The translations under genes and the position numbers were made by a program. Below are positions 33,488-44,800 of a stretch of DNA of 64,000 nucleotides, piece after piece; within the stretch, counting starts at the first letter, position 1, and every line of letters starts with the position of its first letter. The notes beneath the pieces are model-generated. The model was not told the origin of the DNA, searched no databases, and worked only from the letters and a program-made list of their open reading frames with translations. The DNA comes from Prevotella sp. P5-50 (GTDB lineage: Bacteria; Bacteroidota; Bacteroidia; Bacteroidales; Bacteroidaceae), in contig NZ_NPJA01000015.1 in assembly GCF_002251295.1 (NCBI RefSeq), positions 1 to 64,000 of the forward strand. The letters are read 5' to 3'.

Positions 33488-34678
33488 ATGGCTAAAGAGA
33501 ATTTTGTGCGCACCAAACCGCACGTAAACATCGGTACTATCGGTCACGTTGACCATGGTAAGACCACTCTGACTGCTGCCATCTCTAAGGTTCTCCACGA
33601 GAAGGGTTTCGGTACAGAGGATGTTAAGTCTTTCGATCAGATTGACAATGCTCCTGAGGAAAAAGAGCGTGGTATCACCATTAACTCTGCCCACATCGAG
33701 TATGAGACCGCTAACCGTCACTACGCACACGTTGACTGCCCAGGACACGCCGACTATGTAAAGAACATGGTTACTGGTGCTGCTCAGATGGACGGTGCTA
33801 TCCTTGTTGTTGCTGCAACTGATGGTCCTATGCCTCAGACACGTGAGCACGTTCTGCTCGCTCGTCAGGTGAACGTTCCACGTCTGGTTGTATTCCTGAA
33901 CAAATGCGATATGGTTGAGGATGAGGAAATGCTCGAACTCGTTGAAATGGAAGTTCAAGAGATCCTCGCTCAGTACGATTTCGAAGAAGATACTCCTATC
34001 ATCCGCGGTTCTGCACTTGGTGCATTGAACGGTGTTGAAAAATGGGTTGACAAAGTTATGGAGCTGATGGATACCTGTGATACTTGGATTCAGGAGCCTC
34101 CACGTGATACTGACAAGCCTTTCTTGATGCCTATCGAGGACGTATTCTCAATCACAGGTCGTGGTACTGTTGCTACCGGTCGTATCGAAACTGGTGTTAT
34201 CCACGTTGGTGACGAAGTTGAACTGCTCGGTCTTGGTGAAGACAAGAAGTCAGTTGTAACTGGTGTAGAAATGTTCCGTAAGATCCTTGATGAGGGTCGT
34301 GCTGGTGATAACGTAGGTCTGCTTCTCCGTGGTATCGATAAGAACGAGATCAAACGTGGTATGGTACTCTGCCATCCTGGACAGATCAAGCCTTTCAAGA
34401 AGTTCAAGGCTTCTATCTACGTTCTGAAGAAAGAAGAGGGTGGTCGTCACACTCCATTCGGAAACAAATATCGTCCTCAGTTCTATCTCCGTACCATGGA
34501 CTGCACCGGTGAAATCACTCTTCCCGAGGGAGTTGAAATGGTAATGCCTGGTGACAACGTTGAGATCACTGTTGAGCTCATCTACGCTGTTGCTCTGAAC
34601 CAGGGTCTGCGCTTCGCTATCCGCGAAGGTGGTCGCACCGTTGGTTCTGGTCAGATTACTGAAGTTTTCGAAGACTAA
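33488..34678 (+). CDS. tuf: Elongation factor Tu
   Basis: A 396-residue GTPase that carries aminoacyl-tRNA to the ribosome. The P-loop GHVDHGKT is at 19-26, switch regions include [13 protein letters not shown] and DCPGHADY, and NKCD provides guanine specificity. Domains 2 and 3 are complete. It is co-transcribed behind four tRNAs and ahead of tRNA-Trp, secE and nusG, the usual bacterial arrangement of tufB. No second tuf is in the window: fusA at 51787 is followed by rpsJ and not by tufA. Confidence 0.98.
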   Translation: MAKENFVRTKPHVNIGTIGHVDHGKTTLTAAISKVLHEKGFGTEDVKSFDQIDNAPEEKERGITINSAHIEYETANRHYAHVDCPGHADYVKNMVTGAAQMDGAILVVAATDGPMPQTREHVLLARQVNVPRLVVFLNKCDMVEDEEMLELVEMEVQEILAQYDFEEDTPIIRGSALGALNGVEKWVDKVMELMDTCDTWIQEPPRDTDKPFLMPIEDVFSITGRGTVATGRIETGVIHVGDEVELLGLGEDKKSVVTGVEMFRKILDEGRAGDNVGLLLRGIDKNEIKRGMVLCHPGQIKPFKKFKASIYVLKKEEGGRHTPFGNKYRPQFYLRTMDCTGEITLPEGVEMVMPGDNVEITVELIYAVALNQGLRFAIREGGRTVGSGQITEVFED

Positions 34679-34727
34679 TTCTAAGCAGTTTTTCTCTTAC
34701 GAGACAAACTTTAGGAATTGACTATAA

Positions 34728-34753
34728 AGCCCCTGCTCTTCAGGGCAGGGGCT
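34728..34753 (+). other. Stem-loop between tuf and tRNA-Trp
   Basis: A 9-bp GC-rich stem (34728-34736 with 34745-34753) has no T run after it. It may be a processing site or a 3' end stabiliser for the tuf message upstream of the tRNA cleavage point. Confidence 0.6.
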
Positions 34754-34757
34754 ACTT

Positions 34758-34830
34758 ACGGGAATAGCTCAGTTGGTAGAGCATCGGTCTCCAAAACCGA
34801 GGGTCGTGGGTTCGAGTCCTCCTTCCCGTG
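34758..34830 (+). tRNA. tRNA-Trp (anticodon CCA)
   Basis: The acceptor arms ACGGGAA and TTCCCGT pair, with discriminator G. The anticodon loop CTCCAAA gives CCA. The T stem GTGGG/CCTCC has a T50-C64 mismatch and a G-U pair. tRNA-Trp before secE is a common bacterial arrangement. Confidence 0.94.
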
Positions 34831-34845
34831 CTAAAACAAGAAGAT

Positions 34846-35037
34846 ATGTTTAAATCAATAGCAAATTACTGCAAGTCATGTTATGACGAACTCGTACATA
34901 AGGTGACATGGCCGACGCGTAAGGAATTGACACAAAGTGCTGTGTTGGTACTTACAGCTTCTTTGATTATTGCAATTATAGTATGGTTGATGGATATCGC
35001 ATTCAAAGCCATCATGAGTTTAGTTTATCCCAACTAA
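34846..35037 (+). CDS. secE: Preprotein translocase subunit SecE
   Basis: A 63-residue single-helix membrane protein that clamps SecY in the Sec translocon. The amphipathic part DELVHKVTWPTRKELTQSA is the family signature, followed by the membrane helix VLVLTASLIIAIIVWLMDIAF. An in-frame GTG at 34828 overlaps the end of tRNA-Trp, so ATG 34846 is taken as the start. nusG follows after 20 bases. Confidence 0.95.
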   Translation: MFKSIANYCKSCYDELVHKVTWPTRKELTQSAVLVLTASLIIAIIVWLMDIAFKAIMSLVYPN

Positions 35038-35057
35038 TTGTTAGATAATACATAAAG

Positions 35058-35603
35058 ATGTCTGAGTCAGGAATGAATTGGTACGTCCTGCGTGCTGTAA
35101 GTGGAAAAGAAGGCAAAGTAAAAGAGTTCATCGAAGCTGCTAAGAAGCATAACGATGTGCTCAATGCTTCCGTTGGGGAAATCCTTCTGCCTACAGAGAA
35201 ATATGCAATGATGCGCAATGGTAAGCGTGTTATTAAAGAAAAACTTTTCCTTCCGGGGTATGTCCTTATTCAGGCCCGCCTGCAAGGTGAAGTGGCACAC
35301 ATGCTTCGTTTCATTCCCAATGTACTTGGTTTTCTTGGTGGTTTGGATCACCCTGAAGTGGTGAGACAGGCCGATATCAACAGAATACTTGGTACAGCAG
35401 AGGAATCTTCCATTGAAAATACTGATGTTGCCATCCCATACAATGTGGATGATACTGTAAAGGTCATCGATGGTCCTTTCAGCGGATTCAGTGGTGTCAT
35501 TGAAGAAGTTAACGCAGACAAACGCAAGTTGAAGGTAATGGTGAAGATCTTTGGAAGAAAAACACCACTCGAACTCGCATTCACACAAGTAGAGAAAGAA
35601 TAG
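35058..35603 (+). CDS. nusG: Transcription antitermination factor NusG
   Basis: A 181-residue factor that binds RNA polymerase and links it to the ribosome or Rho. The NGN domain begins WYVLRAVSGKEGKVKEFIE and carries LFLPGYVLIQ. The KOW domain is at the end: DDTVKVIDGPFSGFSGVIEEV. Position between secE and rplK is universal. It shows no loop expansion typical of specialised paralogues such as UpxY. Confidence 0.97.
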   Translation: MSESGMNWYVLRAVSGKEGKVKEFIEAAKKHNDVLNASVGEILLPTEKYAMMRNGKRVIKEKLFLPGYVLIQARLQGEVAHMLRFIPNVLGFLGGLDHPEVVRQADINRILGTAEESSIENTDVAIPYNVDDTVKVIDGPFSGFSGVIEEVNADKRKLKVMVKIFGRKTPLELAFTQVEKE

Positions 35604-35625
35604 GACATAAGTTACGGTATGTCCA
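35604..35625 (+). promoter_or_regulatory. Stem-loop in the rplK leader
   Basis: GGACATA (35604-35610) pairs with TATGTCC (35619-35625). The 96-base nusG-rplK spacer is the place where many bacteria carry the L1 autoregulatory site. Whether this hairpin or the following GAGGCTTCCACTCTGATGG stretch is that site is inference. Confidence 0.4.
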
Positions 35626-35699
35626 CTTCGTATATACGGTTGTTAGAGGCTTCCACTCTGATGGCTTATATAACAAAATTAAAATAATTACAAACAGAA

Positions 35700-36140
35700 A
35701 TGGCTAAAGAAGTTGCTGGATTAATCAAATTACAGATTAAAGGTGGCGCTGCGAATCCTTCTCCCCCCGTAGGTCCTGCTTTGGGTTCTAAGGGTATTAA
35801 TATCATGGGATTCTGCAAAGAGTTCAACGCCAGAACCCAGGATAAGGCTGGTAAGGTTTTGCCAGTTGTTATCACTTACTATGCAGACAAGTCATTTAGC
35901 TTCGTGATCAAGACTCCTCCCGCTGCTATCCAGCTCTTGGAGGCTGCCAAGATCAAGGGAGGTTCTGCTCAGCCTAACCGTAAGAAGGTTGCTGCTGTTA
36001 CTTGGGAACAGGTACGCGCAATCGCTGAGGACAAGATGAGCGACTTGAACTGTTTTACCATTGAGTCAGCTATGAAGCTGATCGCTGGTACAGCAAGAAG
36101 TATGGGTATCACTGTAAAAGGGGACTTCCCTGGTAAATAA
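35700..36140 (+). CDS. rplK: Ribosomal protein L11
   Basis: A 146-residue large-subunit protein of the GTPase-associated centre, needed for stringent-factor response and binding 23S r[27 protein letters not shown] is the conserved N-terminal part, and the C-terminal RNA-binding domain ends [12 protein letters not shown]. It begins the rplKAJL group. Confidence 0.97.
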   Translation: MAKEVAGLIKLQIKGGAANPSPPVGPALGSKGINIMGFCKEFNARTQDKAGKVLPVVITYYADKSFSFVIKTPPAAIQLLEAAKIKGGSAQPNRKKVAAVTWEQVRAIAEDKMSDLNCFTIESAMKLIAGTARSMGITVKGDFPGK

Positions 36141-36161
36141 CAAATAACTTCAATTTGAACA

Positions 36162-36854
36162 ATGAGTAAACTGACAAAAAATCAAAAGTTGGTAGCTGGT
36201 AAGGTTGAAGCAGGGAAGGCATACTCTTTGAAAGAGGCCGCAGAGCTGGTGAAGGAAATTACCACCACTAAGTTCGAGGCATCTCTCGATATCGACGTAC
36301 GCTTGGGCGTAGATCCTCGTAAAGCCAATCAGATGGTTCGTGGCGTTGTTTCGCTGCCGAACGGTACTGGTAAGGTGACACGAGTTCTGGCTCTCTGTAC
36401 TCCCGATCAGGAAGCTGCCGCTAAGGAAGCTGGAGCTGACTACGTTGGTCTTGATGAGTATATCAACAAGATCAAAGCTGGTTGGACTGATGTTGATGTT
36501 ATCATCACAATGCCTTCTTGCATGGGTAAACTTGGTCCTCTCGGCCGTATCCTCGGCCCACGTGGATTGATGCCTAACCCAAAGAGTGGTACTGTGACTA
36601 TGGACGTTGCTAAGGCAGTTAAGGAAGTTAAGCAGGGTAAGATCGACTTTAAGGTTGACAAGGCAGGTATCGTGCACACGTCAATCGGTAAGGTTACATT
36701 CACTGCTGATCAAATTTTCGAGAACGCAAAAGAGTTCATTCAGACTATCATTAAGTTGAAGCCTGCTGCTGCCAAGGGTACATACATTAAGAGTATCTTT
36801 ATCTCAAGCACTATGAGTGCAGGTATTAAGGTAGATCCTAAATCAGTTGAATAA
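36162..36854 (+). CDS. rplA: Ribosomal protein L1
   Basis: A 230-residue protein of the L1 stalk and usual translational repressor of the L11 operon. The features [19 protein letters not shown] and [16 protein letters not shown] are family hallmarks. It lies 21 bases after rplK and 19 before rplJ. Confidence 0.97.
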   Translation: MSKLTKNQKLVAGKVEAGKAYSLKEAAELVKEITTTKFEASLDIDVRLGVDPRKANQMVRGVVSLPNGTGKVTRVLALCTPDQEAAAKEAGADYVGLDEYINKIKAGWTDVDVIITMPSCMGKLGPLGRILGPRGLMPNPKSGTVTMDVAKAVKEVKQGKIDFKVDKAGIVHTSIGKVTFTADQIFENAKEFIQTIIKLKPAAAKGTYIKSIFISSTMSAGIKVDPKSVE

Positions 36855-36873
36855 CTCGTAAAAGTTTAGTAAA

Positions 36874-37389
36874 ATGAAAAAGGAAGTAAAAGATACTATT
36901 ATTGTAGAACTCGGAGAATACCTCAAAAAGTATCCTCATTTCTATCTCGTTGACGTAACTGGACTGAACGCTGAAAAAACAAGCGATCTTCGTCGCAAGT
37001 GCTTTAAGAGCGAGATTAAAATGGTGGTTGTGAAGAATAAGTTGCTTCACAAGGCTTTCGAGGCTTCTGAGATTGATTTCGAGCCATTGTATGGTTGCTT
37101 GAAAGGAAATACTGCGCTCCTCTTCTGTGAGACTGCTAATGTTCCTGCAAAGTTGCTGAAAGAGTACAAGAAGGAAGGTATTCCTGCTTTCAAGGCTGCA
37201 TACGCTGAAGAAGGTTTCTTCGTAGGTGCAGACAAACTCGAAGAACTGGTTTCTATCAAGAGCAAGAACGAACTTATCGCCGATGTTATGGCTTTGCTGC
37301 AGTCACCTATCAAGACTGTTGTATCTGGTCTCAACGCTGGTGGTAAAATCCATGGCCTGCTAGACGCTATCGCTGAGCGTAATAAATAA
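36874..37389 (+). CDS. rplJ: Ribosomal protein L10
   Basis: A 171-residue protein that forms the base of the L7/L12 stalk. The N-terminal rRNA-binding part (VDVTGLNAEKTSDLRRKCFKSEIKMVVVKN) and a C-terminal helix that binds L7/L12 dimers are present. It is followed by rplL after 50 bases, as in most bacteria. Confidence 0.96.
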   Translation: MKKEVKDTIIVELGEYLKKYPHFYLVDVTGLNAEKTSDLRRKCFKSEIKMVVVKNKLLHKAFEASEIDFEPLYGCLKGNTALLFCETANVPAKLLKEYKKEGIPAFKAAYAEEGFFVGADKLEELVSIKSKNELIADVMALLQSPIKTVVSGLNAGGKIHGLLDAIAERNK

Positions 37390-37439
37390 GCGAAACGTAT
37401 AACAAATAACATTTAAAAACATTAAAAAATTAGAATAAA

Positions 37440-37820
37440 ATGGCAGATATTAAAGCTATTGCTGAAGAGTTGGTAAACCTCTCAGTTAAAGAAGTACAAG
37501 AGTTGGCAACTGTCCTGAAGGACGAGTATGGAATTGAGCCCGCCGCTGCAGCTGTTGCAGTTGCTGCTGGTCCCGCCGCTGCAGGTGGTGCTGAGGCTGC
37601 TGAAGAGAAGACTTCTTTCGACGTAGTTCTGAAAGAAGTAGGCGCTAACAAGCTCCAGGTTGTTAAGGCTGTTAAGGAAGCTTGTGGTCTCGGTCTGAAG
37701 GAAGCTAAGGATCTCGTTGACGGTGCTCCTGCTACTCTGAAAGAGGGCATGGCAAAGGACGAGGCTGAGAACCTGAAGAAGACTATCGAAGGTGCAGGTG
37801 CCGTAGTTGAGCTGAAATAA
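37440..37820 (+). CDS. rplL: Ribosomal protein L7/L12
   Basis: A 126-residue stalk protein that recruits translation GTPases. An N-terminal dimerisation part, an Ala/Gly-rich hinge (about 37-55) and the C-terminal domain with [27 protein letters not shown] are visible. It ends the r-protein part; a terminator hairpin follows before rpoB. Confidence 0.97.
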   Translation: MADIKAIAEELVNLSVKEVQELATVLKDEYGIEPAAAAVAVAAGPAAAGGAEAAEEKTSFDVVLKEVGANKLQVVKAVKEACGLGLKEAKDLVDGAPATLKEGMAKDEAENLKKTIEGAGAVVELK

Positions 37821-37842
37821 TTTAGCACAACAATAAAGAATT

Positions 37843-37880
37843 GGTTAAGGACTTCCCAGTCGGAGGTTCTTAACCTTTTT
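37843..37880 (+). terminator. Attenuator/terminator between rplL and rpoB
   Basis: A stem of 14 bp (37843-37856 with 37862-37875, including wobbles) encloses a 5-base loop and is followed by TTTTT. It probably lets only part of the rplJL transcription reach rpoBC, which would set the lower level of RNA polymerase subunits. Confidence 0.85.
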
Positions 37881-37896
37881 GTGTCTTACAAGTAAA

Positions 37897-37934
37897 GTTC
37901 TAGAAATTTCTAGAACACTCTATATTTCTAGAAC
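37897..37934. promoter_or_regulatory. TTCTAGAA palindrome cluster before rpoB
   Basis: GTTCTAGAAATTTCTAGAAC (37897-37916) is a perfect 20-bp palindrome made of two TTCTAGAA sites, and a third TTCTAGAA follows at 37926-37933. The cluster lies between the attenuator and the rpoB start (37952). It could be a repressor operator, a leader RNA structure, or both. No known family of site is recognised. Confidence 0.55.
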
Positions 37935-37951
37935 ATCACACATTATAATAT

Positions 37952-40900
37952 ATGGCTTCAAAAGTAGTAAACAACAGAGTAAACTTTGGCAGCGTCAAGA
38001 ATCCGTTACCATATCCGGATTTCCTCGATGTGCAATTAAAGTCATTCAAAGATTTCCTGCAGCTGGATACTCCACCTGAGGAACGCAAGAATGACGGTTT
38101 GTATAAGGTGTTTTCAGAGAACTTCCCTATCACCGACACACGTAATAATTTCGTTCTTGAGTTCCTGGATTACTATATTGATCCCCCGCGTTATACCATC
38201 GACGAATGTCTGGAACGTGGATTGACATATAGCGTACCCTTGAAAGCTAAACTGAAACTTTATTGTACAGACCCCGATCATGAGGATTTCAGTACTGTGA
38301 TTCAGGACGTATTCCTTGGTCCTATTCCCTATATGACCGATAATGGTACGTTTGTTATCAATGGCGCTGAGCGCGTAGTAGTTTCGCAGTTGCACCGTTC
38401 TCCTGGTGTGTTCTTCGGACAGAGCGTTCATGCCAATGGTACTTTGCTTTATAGTGCCCGTATCATTCCGTTCAAGGGTTCTTGGATTGAGTTTGCTACT
38501 GATATTAATAGTGTGATGTATGCTTACATCGACCGTAAGAAGAAATTGCCTGTTACTACCTTGCTGCGTGCAATCGGTTTCGAGAATGATAAGGACATCC
38601 TTGAGATTTTCGACCTGGCTGAAGAGGTGAAGGTTAACAAAACTTCTCTGAAGAAGGTTATCGGTCGTAAGCTTGCAGCTCGTGTGTTGAAGAGCTGGAA
38701 CGAGGACTTTGTTGATGAAGATACAGGTGAAGTAGTATCTATCGAGCGTAACGAAGTGATGATGGAGCGTGAGACCGAAATCACAGAAGATAACGTTGCT
38801 GAGATTCTTGAGTGTGGTGCACAGACCATTCTCGTTCATAAAAATGAGAATCAGGCTCAGGATTTCTCTATCATCTTCAATACTTTGCAGAAGGACCCCA
38901 GTAACTCAGAAAAAGAAGCTATTCTGTATATTTATCGCCAGTTGCGTAATGCAGATCCTCAGGATGATGCATCTGCACGTGAGGTGATTCAGAACTTGTT
39001 CTTCTCAGACAAACGTTATGACTTGGGTGATGTGGGTCGTTACCGTATCAACAAGAAACTTGGTCTTGATACTGACATGTCTGTACGTGTACTGACTAAG
39101 GAGGATATTATCGAGATTATAAAGTATCTGATTCAGTTGATCAACTCAAAGGCTACTGTCGATGATATTGACCACCTCTCAAACCGTCGTGTTCGCACTG
39201 TTGGTGAGCAGTTGGGCAATCAGTTCTCTGTAGGTCTTGCTCGTATGAGTCGTACTATTCGTGAGCGTATGAATGTTCGTGACAATGAGGTGTTCACTCC
39301 TATAGATTTGATCAATGCCAAGACTATTTCGAGTGTCATCAACTCGTTCTTTGGTACTAACCCATTGTCGCAGTTCATGGACCAGACTAACCCATTGGCA
39401 GAGGTAACCCACAAACGTCGTCTTTCTGCCCTTGGTCCTGGTGGTCTGTCTCGTGAGCGTGCTGGATTCGAGGTACGTGACGTACACTATACTCACTATG
39501 GTCGTCTATGTCCTATCGAAAGTCCTGAAGGACCTAACATCGGACTTATTTCTTCATTGTGTGTATATGCTAAGATTAATGAGCTTGGCTTCATCGAAAC
39601 TCCATATCGTAAGGTAGAAAATGGTGTGGCCAACCTCAAAAATGATGAAATACTATATCTGACTGCTGAGGAAGAAGAAAACCACGTAATCGGTCAAGGT
39701 AATGCACCGCTGAACGACGACGGAACATTCATTCGTGAAGTAGTGAAATGTCGTCAAGATGCGGACTTCCCTGTTGTTCCACCAACAGAAGTTGACTTGA
39801 TTGACGTTTCTCCACAGCAGATTGCATCTATTGCGGCTTCGCTTATTCCTTTCTTGGAGCATGACGATGCTCACCGTGCACTGATGGGATCGAACATGAT
39901 GCGTCAGGCCGTACCTTTGCTTCATAACGAGGCTCCTATCGTTGGTACTGGTATTGAGAAGCAGGTATGTGAGGACAGCCGCACCATGGTTACTGCAGAA
40001 GGCGAGGGTGTAATCGATTATGTTGATGCAACTACTATTCGTGTGCTCTATGATCGCACAGAGGATGAGGAGTTCGTTAGTTTCGAACCAGCCCTTAAGG
40101 AATACCGTATTCCGAAGTTCCGTCGTACCAACCAGAACATGACTATTGACCTTCGTCCTATTTGTGACAAGGGACAGCGTGTGAAGAAGGGCGACATCCT
40201 TACGGAAGGATATGCTACCGAGAACGGTGAACTGGCTCTTGGCCGCAACCTGCTCGTTGCCTATATGCCTTGGAAGGGTTACAACTATGAGGATGCTATC
40301 GTATTGAACGAGCGTATTGTTCGTGAGGACGTACTGACCTCTGTACACGTTGATGAATACTCTCTTGATGTACGCGAAACTAAGCGTGGTGCTGAAGAGT
40401 TCACTTCTGATATTCCCAATGTTAGTGAAGAAGCTACTAAGGATCTCGATGAGAATGGTATCATCCGTGTTGGTGCCCGTGTAGAACCAGGTGACATCTT
40501 GATTGGTAAGATTTCACCAAAGGGTGAGAGCGATCCTTCACCTGAAGAAAAATTGCTGCGTGCCATCTTCGGTGACAAGGCTGGTGATGTGAAAGACTCT
40601 TCACTGAAGGCTAATCCTTCATTGACAGGTGTTGTTATCGACAAGAAACTCTTTACCCGTGCTACTAAGACTCGTCAGGACAAACAGCAGGACAAGGTTA
40701 AGCTTGCAAAAATTGATGAAGAGCACAATGCCAAGATAGAAGATCTGAAGGATATTCTTGTAGAGAAACTTCTGGTATTGACAGATGGTAAAGTTTCACA
40801 AGGTGTGAAAGACTATACTGGTGCCGAAATCATTTCTAAGGGTAGTAAGTTTACTATGACCAACCTGAAGAACCTGGAGTATGGTGATGTACAGGTGAGC

Positions 40901-41764
40901 AACTGGACCGAGGATGATCACAACAACAAGATGATCGCTCAGTTGATTACCAACTTTATGAAGAAGTACAAACTCCTTGATGCAGAGATGAAGCGTAAGA
41001 AGTTTGCCATTACCATCGGTGATGAACTGCCTTCAGGAATCCTGCAGATGGGTAAGGTATATGTTGCCAAGAAACGTAAGATTGGTGTCGGTGATAAACT
41101 CGCCGGACGTCACGGTAACAAGGGTATTGTGTCTAAGGTAGTTCGCCAGGAAGATATGCCGTTCTTGGAGGATGGTCGTCCAGTTGACTTGGTACTTAAC
41201 CCACTGGGTGTGCCTTCTCGTATGAACCTTGGACAGATTTTTGAGGCTATCCTTGGTGCAGCAGGTAAACGTCTCGGTGTGAAGTTTGCTACTCCAATCT
41301 TCGATGGTGCAAAACTTGACGACCTCGCAGAATGGACCGACAAAGCAGGTCTGCCACGCCTCTGCTCAACACATCTGTATGATGGTGAGACCGGTGAGCG
41401 ATTTGACCAGCCTGCTACTATCGGTATCACATACTTCCTCAAACTCGGCCACATGGTAGAAGACAAGATGCACGCCCGTTCTATCGGTCCGTACAGTCTC
41501 ATCACTCAGCAACCTCTTGGAGGTAAGGCACAGTTCGGTGGTCAGCGTTTTGGAGAAATGGAGGTCTGGGCATTGGAAGCCTTCGGAGCCAGTCATGTGC
41601 TTCAGGAGATCCTTACCATCAAGTCAGACGACGTGGTTGGACGCAGCAAGGCCTACGAGGCTATTGTCAAGGGCGATCCCATGCCAACTCCCGACATCCC
41701 CGAATCACTCAATGTATTGTTGCATGAGTTGAAGGGTCTTGGTCTAAGTATCAAGATGGATTAA
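37952..41764 (+). CDS. rpoB: RNA polymerase beta subunit
   Basis: A 1270-residue catalytic subunit. The rifampicin-binding segment at about 472-495 ([27 protein letters not shown]) has the usual sensitive residues, so no resistance change is seen. The C-terminal features [45 protein letters not shown] are intact, as are the NEDAI-type lysine and DVKDSSLK. Length is normal for Bacteroidetes. It pairs with rpoC, 46 bases downstream. Confidence 0.98.
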   Translation: MASKVVNNRVNFGSVKNPLPYPDFLDVQLKSFKDFLQLDTPPEERKNDGLYKVFSENFPITDTRNNFVLEFLDYYIDPPRYTIDECLERGLTYSVPLKAKLKLYCTDPDHEDFSTVIQDVFLGPIPYMTDNGTFVINGAERVVVSQLHRSPGVFFGQSVHANGTLLYSARIIPFKGSWIEFATDINSVMYAYIDRKKKLPVTTLLRAIGFENDKDILEIFDLAEEVKVNKTSLKKVIGRKLAARVLKSWNEDFVDEDTGEVVSIERNEVMMERETEITEDNVAEILECGAQTILVHKNENQAQDFSIIFNTLQKDPSNSEKEAILYIYRQLRNADPQDDASAREVIQNLFFSDKRYDLGDVGRYRINKKLGLDTDMSVRVLTKEDIIEIIKYLIQLINSKATVDDIDHLSNRRVRTVGEQLGNQFSVGLARMSRTIRERMNVRDNEVFTPIDLINAKTISSVINSFFGTNPLSQFMDQTNPLAEVTHKRRLSALGPGGLSRERAGFEVRDVHYTHYGRLCPIESPEGPNIGLISSLCVYAKINELGFIETPYRKVENGVANLKNDEILYLTAEEEENHVIGQGNAPLNDDGTFIREVVKCRQDADFPVVPPTEVDLIDVSPQQIASIAASLIPFLEHDDAHRALMGSNMMRQAVPLLHNEAPIVGTGIEKQVCEDSRTMVTAEGEGVIDYVDATTIRVLYDRTEDEEFVSFEPALKEYRIPKFRRTNQNMTIDLRPICDKGQRVKKGDILTEGYATENGELALGRNLLVAYMPWKGYNYEDAIVLNERIVREDVLTSVHVDEYSLDVRETKRGAEEFTSDIPNVSEEATKDLDENGIIRVGARVEPGDILIGKISPKGESDPSPEEKLLRAIFGDKAGDVKDSSLKANPSLTGVVIDKKLFTRATKTRQDKQQDKVKLAKIDEEHNAKIEDLKDILVEKLLVLTDGKVSQGVKDYTGAEIISKGSKFTMTNLKNLEYGDVQVSNWTEDDHNNKMIAQLITNFMKKYKLLDAEMKRKKFAITIGDELPSGILQMGKVYVAKKRKIGVGDKLAGRHGNKGIVSKVVRQEDMPFLEDGRPVDLVLNPLGVPSRMNLGQIFEAILGAAGKRLGVKFATPIFDGAKLDDLAEWTDKAGLPRLCSTHLYDGETGERFDQPATIGITYFLKLGHMVEDKMHARSIGPYSLITQQPLGGKAQFGGQRFGEMEVWALEAFGASHVLQEILTIKSDDVVGRSKAYEAIVKGDPMPTPDIPESLNVLLHELKGLGLSIKMD

Positions 41765-41810
41765 TCTGTGAGTTAACGAACAAAGAACAAAGTATATTAA
41801 GTATTGAAAT

Positions 41811-44800
41811 ATGGCTTTCAAGAAAGAATCAAAGATAAAGAGTAATTTTACCAAGATTACCATCGGTCTGGCTTCACCAGAGGAGATCCTTGAGAACTCC
41901 TGCGGTGAGGTGACCAAGCCTGAGACCATCAACTATCGCACCTATAAGCCTGAGCGCGACGGTCTGTTCTGCGAGCGCATCTTCGGTCCTACAAAGGACT
42001 ATGAGTGTGCCTGCGGTAAGTATAAGCGCATTCGCTATAAGGGTATTGTTTGTGACCGATGCGGAGTAGAGGTGACTGAGAAGAAGGTTCGCCGTGAACG
42101 TGCTGGTCATATCGAGTTGGTAGTTCCGGTTGCCCATATTTGGTATTTCCGCAGCTTGCCTAATAAGATTGGTTATCTGTTGGGGCTGCCTACAAAGAAA
42201 CTCGACTCTATCATCTACTACGAGCGATATGTTGTCATCCAGCCTGGTGTTATGGCTGGCCGTCAGGATGCAGAAGGAAATGCAGCAGTAGGTTCGAATA
42301 TGTACGACCTGCTCACAGAAGATGAGTATAACGATATCATCGAGAACCAGATTTCTATCGAGAACGACTATCTCGATGATAGCGATCCCAATAAGTTTAT
42401 TGCCAAGATGGGTGCAGAGGCTATCTATGACCTTCTCGTCCGTCTTGACCTCGACTCTCTGTCGTATGAACTGCGTGACCGTGCCAACAGCGACTCGTCT
42501 ATGCAGCGCAAGAATGAGGCTTTGAAGCGTCTGCAGGTTGTTGAAGCTTTCCGCAATAGTGTAGAGAAGGGCATCAACCGTCCTGAGTGGATGATAATGA
42601 AAATTATCCCTGTAACTCCTCCTGAGTTGCGTCCACTCGTTCCACTGGATGGTGGTCGTTTCGCTACTTCCGACCTCAACGACCTATATCGTCGTGTCAT
42701 CATTCGTAACAATCGTTTGAAGCGACTGATGGAAATTAAGGCTCCTGAGGTTATTCTGCGCAATGAGAAGCGTATGTTGCAGGAGGCTGTTGACTCTCTC
42801 TTCGACAACAGTCGTAAGTCTTCAGCTGTGAAGAGTGAGAGCAATCGTCCGCTCAAGTCTCTTAGCGATTCGCTGAAAGGTAAGCAAGGACGTTTCCGTC
42901 AGAACTTGCTCGGTAAACGTGTTGACTATTCTGCGCGTTCTGTAATCGTAGTAGGTCCTGAATTGAAGATGGGTGAGTGTGGCCTGCCTAAGTTGATGGC
43001 TGCCGAGCTCTATAAGCCATTCATCATCCGCAAGCTCATTGAGCGTGGAATTGTAAAGACTGTGAAGTCTGCCAAGAAGATTGTTGACCGTCGTGAACCG
43101 GTAATTTGGGATATCCTTGAGAATGTAATGAAAGGACATCCTGTGTTGCTCAACCGTGCGCCAACACTTCACCGTCTCGGTATTCAGGCCTTCCAACCCA
43201 AACTGATTGAGGGTAAGGCTATTCAGCTTCACCCATTGGCATGTACTGCATTTAACGCCGACTTTGATGGTGACCAGATGGCTGTCCATCTCCCATTGAG
43301 CAATGAGGCCGTGCTTGAAGCACAGATTCTGATGCTTCAGAGCCACAATATCCTGAACCCTGCCAATGGAGCTCCTATCACCGTACCTTCACAGGATATG
43401 GTGCTCGGTCTTTATTATATTTCTAAGATCCGTCCAGGTGCCAAGGGTGAAGGCTTGACTTTCTATGGTCCAGAAGAGGCTATCATTGCATACAACGAAG
43501 GTCGTTGTGACCTCCACGCTCAAGTGAAGGTTATGGTTGATGACCGTATTGATGGCAAACCTGTCCGCCATTTGGTGGAGACTTCTGTTGGTCGTGTTAT
43601 CGTAAACGGTATCATTCCTGAAGAGGTTGGCTTTGTCAACAAGATCGTGTCTAAGAAGTCACTTCGCGATATCATTGCTGATGTGATTAAGAATGTAGGT
43701 TTTGCTGAAGCCTGTGAGTTCCTTGATGGTATCAAGAACCTTGGTTATCGTATGGCTTATGAGGCAGGACTTTCGTTCAACCTTGACGATATCATTATTC
43801 CGGAATCTAAGAAGGACCTTGTAGCTAAGGGTAATGAGGAAATCCGTCAAATTACCGAAAACTATAACATGGGTTTCATTACCGACAACGAACGTTATAA
43901 TCAGGTAATTGATACCTGGACACATATCAATAACGACCTTGGTAATGTGCTGATGAAGGAAATGACAGAGGCCGACCAGGGTTTCAATGCCGTATTCATG
44001 ATGCTCGACTCTGGAGCCCGTGGTAGTAAAGACCAGATTCGTCAGCTTTCAGGTATGCGTGGTCTGATGGCCAAACCGCAGAAAGCTGGTGCTGAGGGTG
44101 CACAGATTATTGAGAACCCAATTCTGTCGAACTTTAAGGAAGGTATGTCAGTGCTGGAGTACTTCATCTCTACCCATGGTGCACGTAAGGGTCTTGCCGA
44201 TACCGCTATGAAAACAGCCGACGCCGGTTATCTGACACGTCGTCTGGTTGACGTTTCCCATGATGTGATCATCAACGAGGAAGACTGTGGTACACTGCGC
44301 GGACTCGTTTGCACTGCATTGAAGAATGGTGATGAAGTCATTTCAACTCTCTATGAGCGTATTATCGGTCGTGTATCTGTTCATGATATTATTCATCCTT
44401 CAACCGGAGAACTTATCGTTGCTGCCGGTGAGGAAATAACTGAGCCAATTGCACAGGCTATTGAAGATTCGCCCATTGAGAGTGTTGAAATCCGTTCTGT
44501 GCTTACTTGTGAGTCGAAGCATGGTGTCTGCATGAAGTGTTACGGACGCAACCTTGCCACTCGTCGTATGGTACAGAAGGGTGAGGCTGTCGGTGTGATT
44601 GCTGCTCAGGCTATTGGTGAACCAGGTACACAGCTTACTCTTCGTACGTTCCACGCCGGCGGTGTGGCTGCCAATGCTGCTGCCAATGCCAGCATCGTGG
44701 TGAAAAATGACTCTCGTATCGAATTTGAGGAAGTACGTACCGTACCATTTGATGAAGATGGTCGCGAATGTGAGATGGTTGTCAGCCGTCTGGGTGAAGT

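Noticed and set aside
39367..39440. Possible rifampicin-resistance substitution in rpoB
   Set aside because: The segment reads as the usual sensitive sequence; no resistance-associated change was seen.
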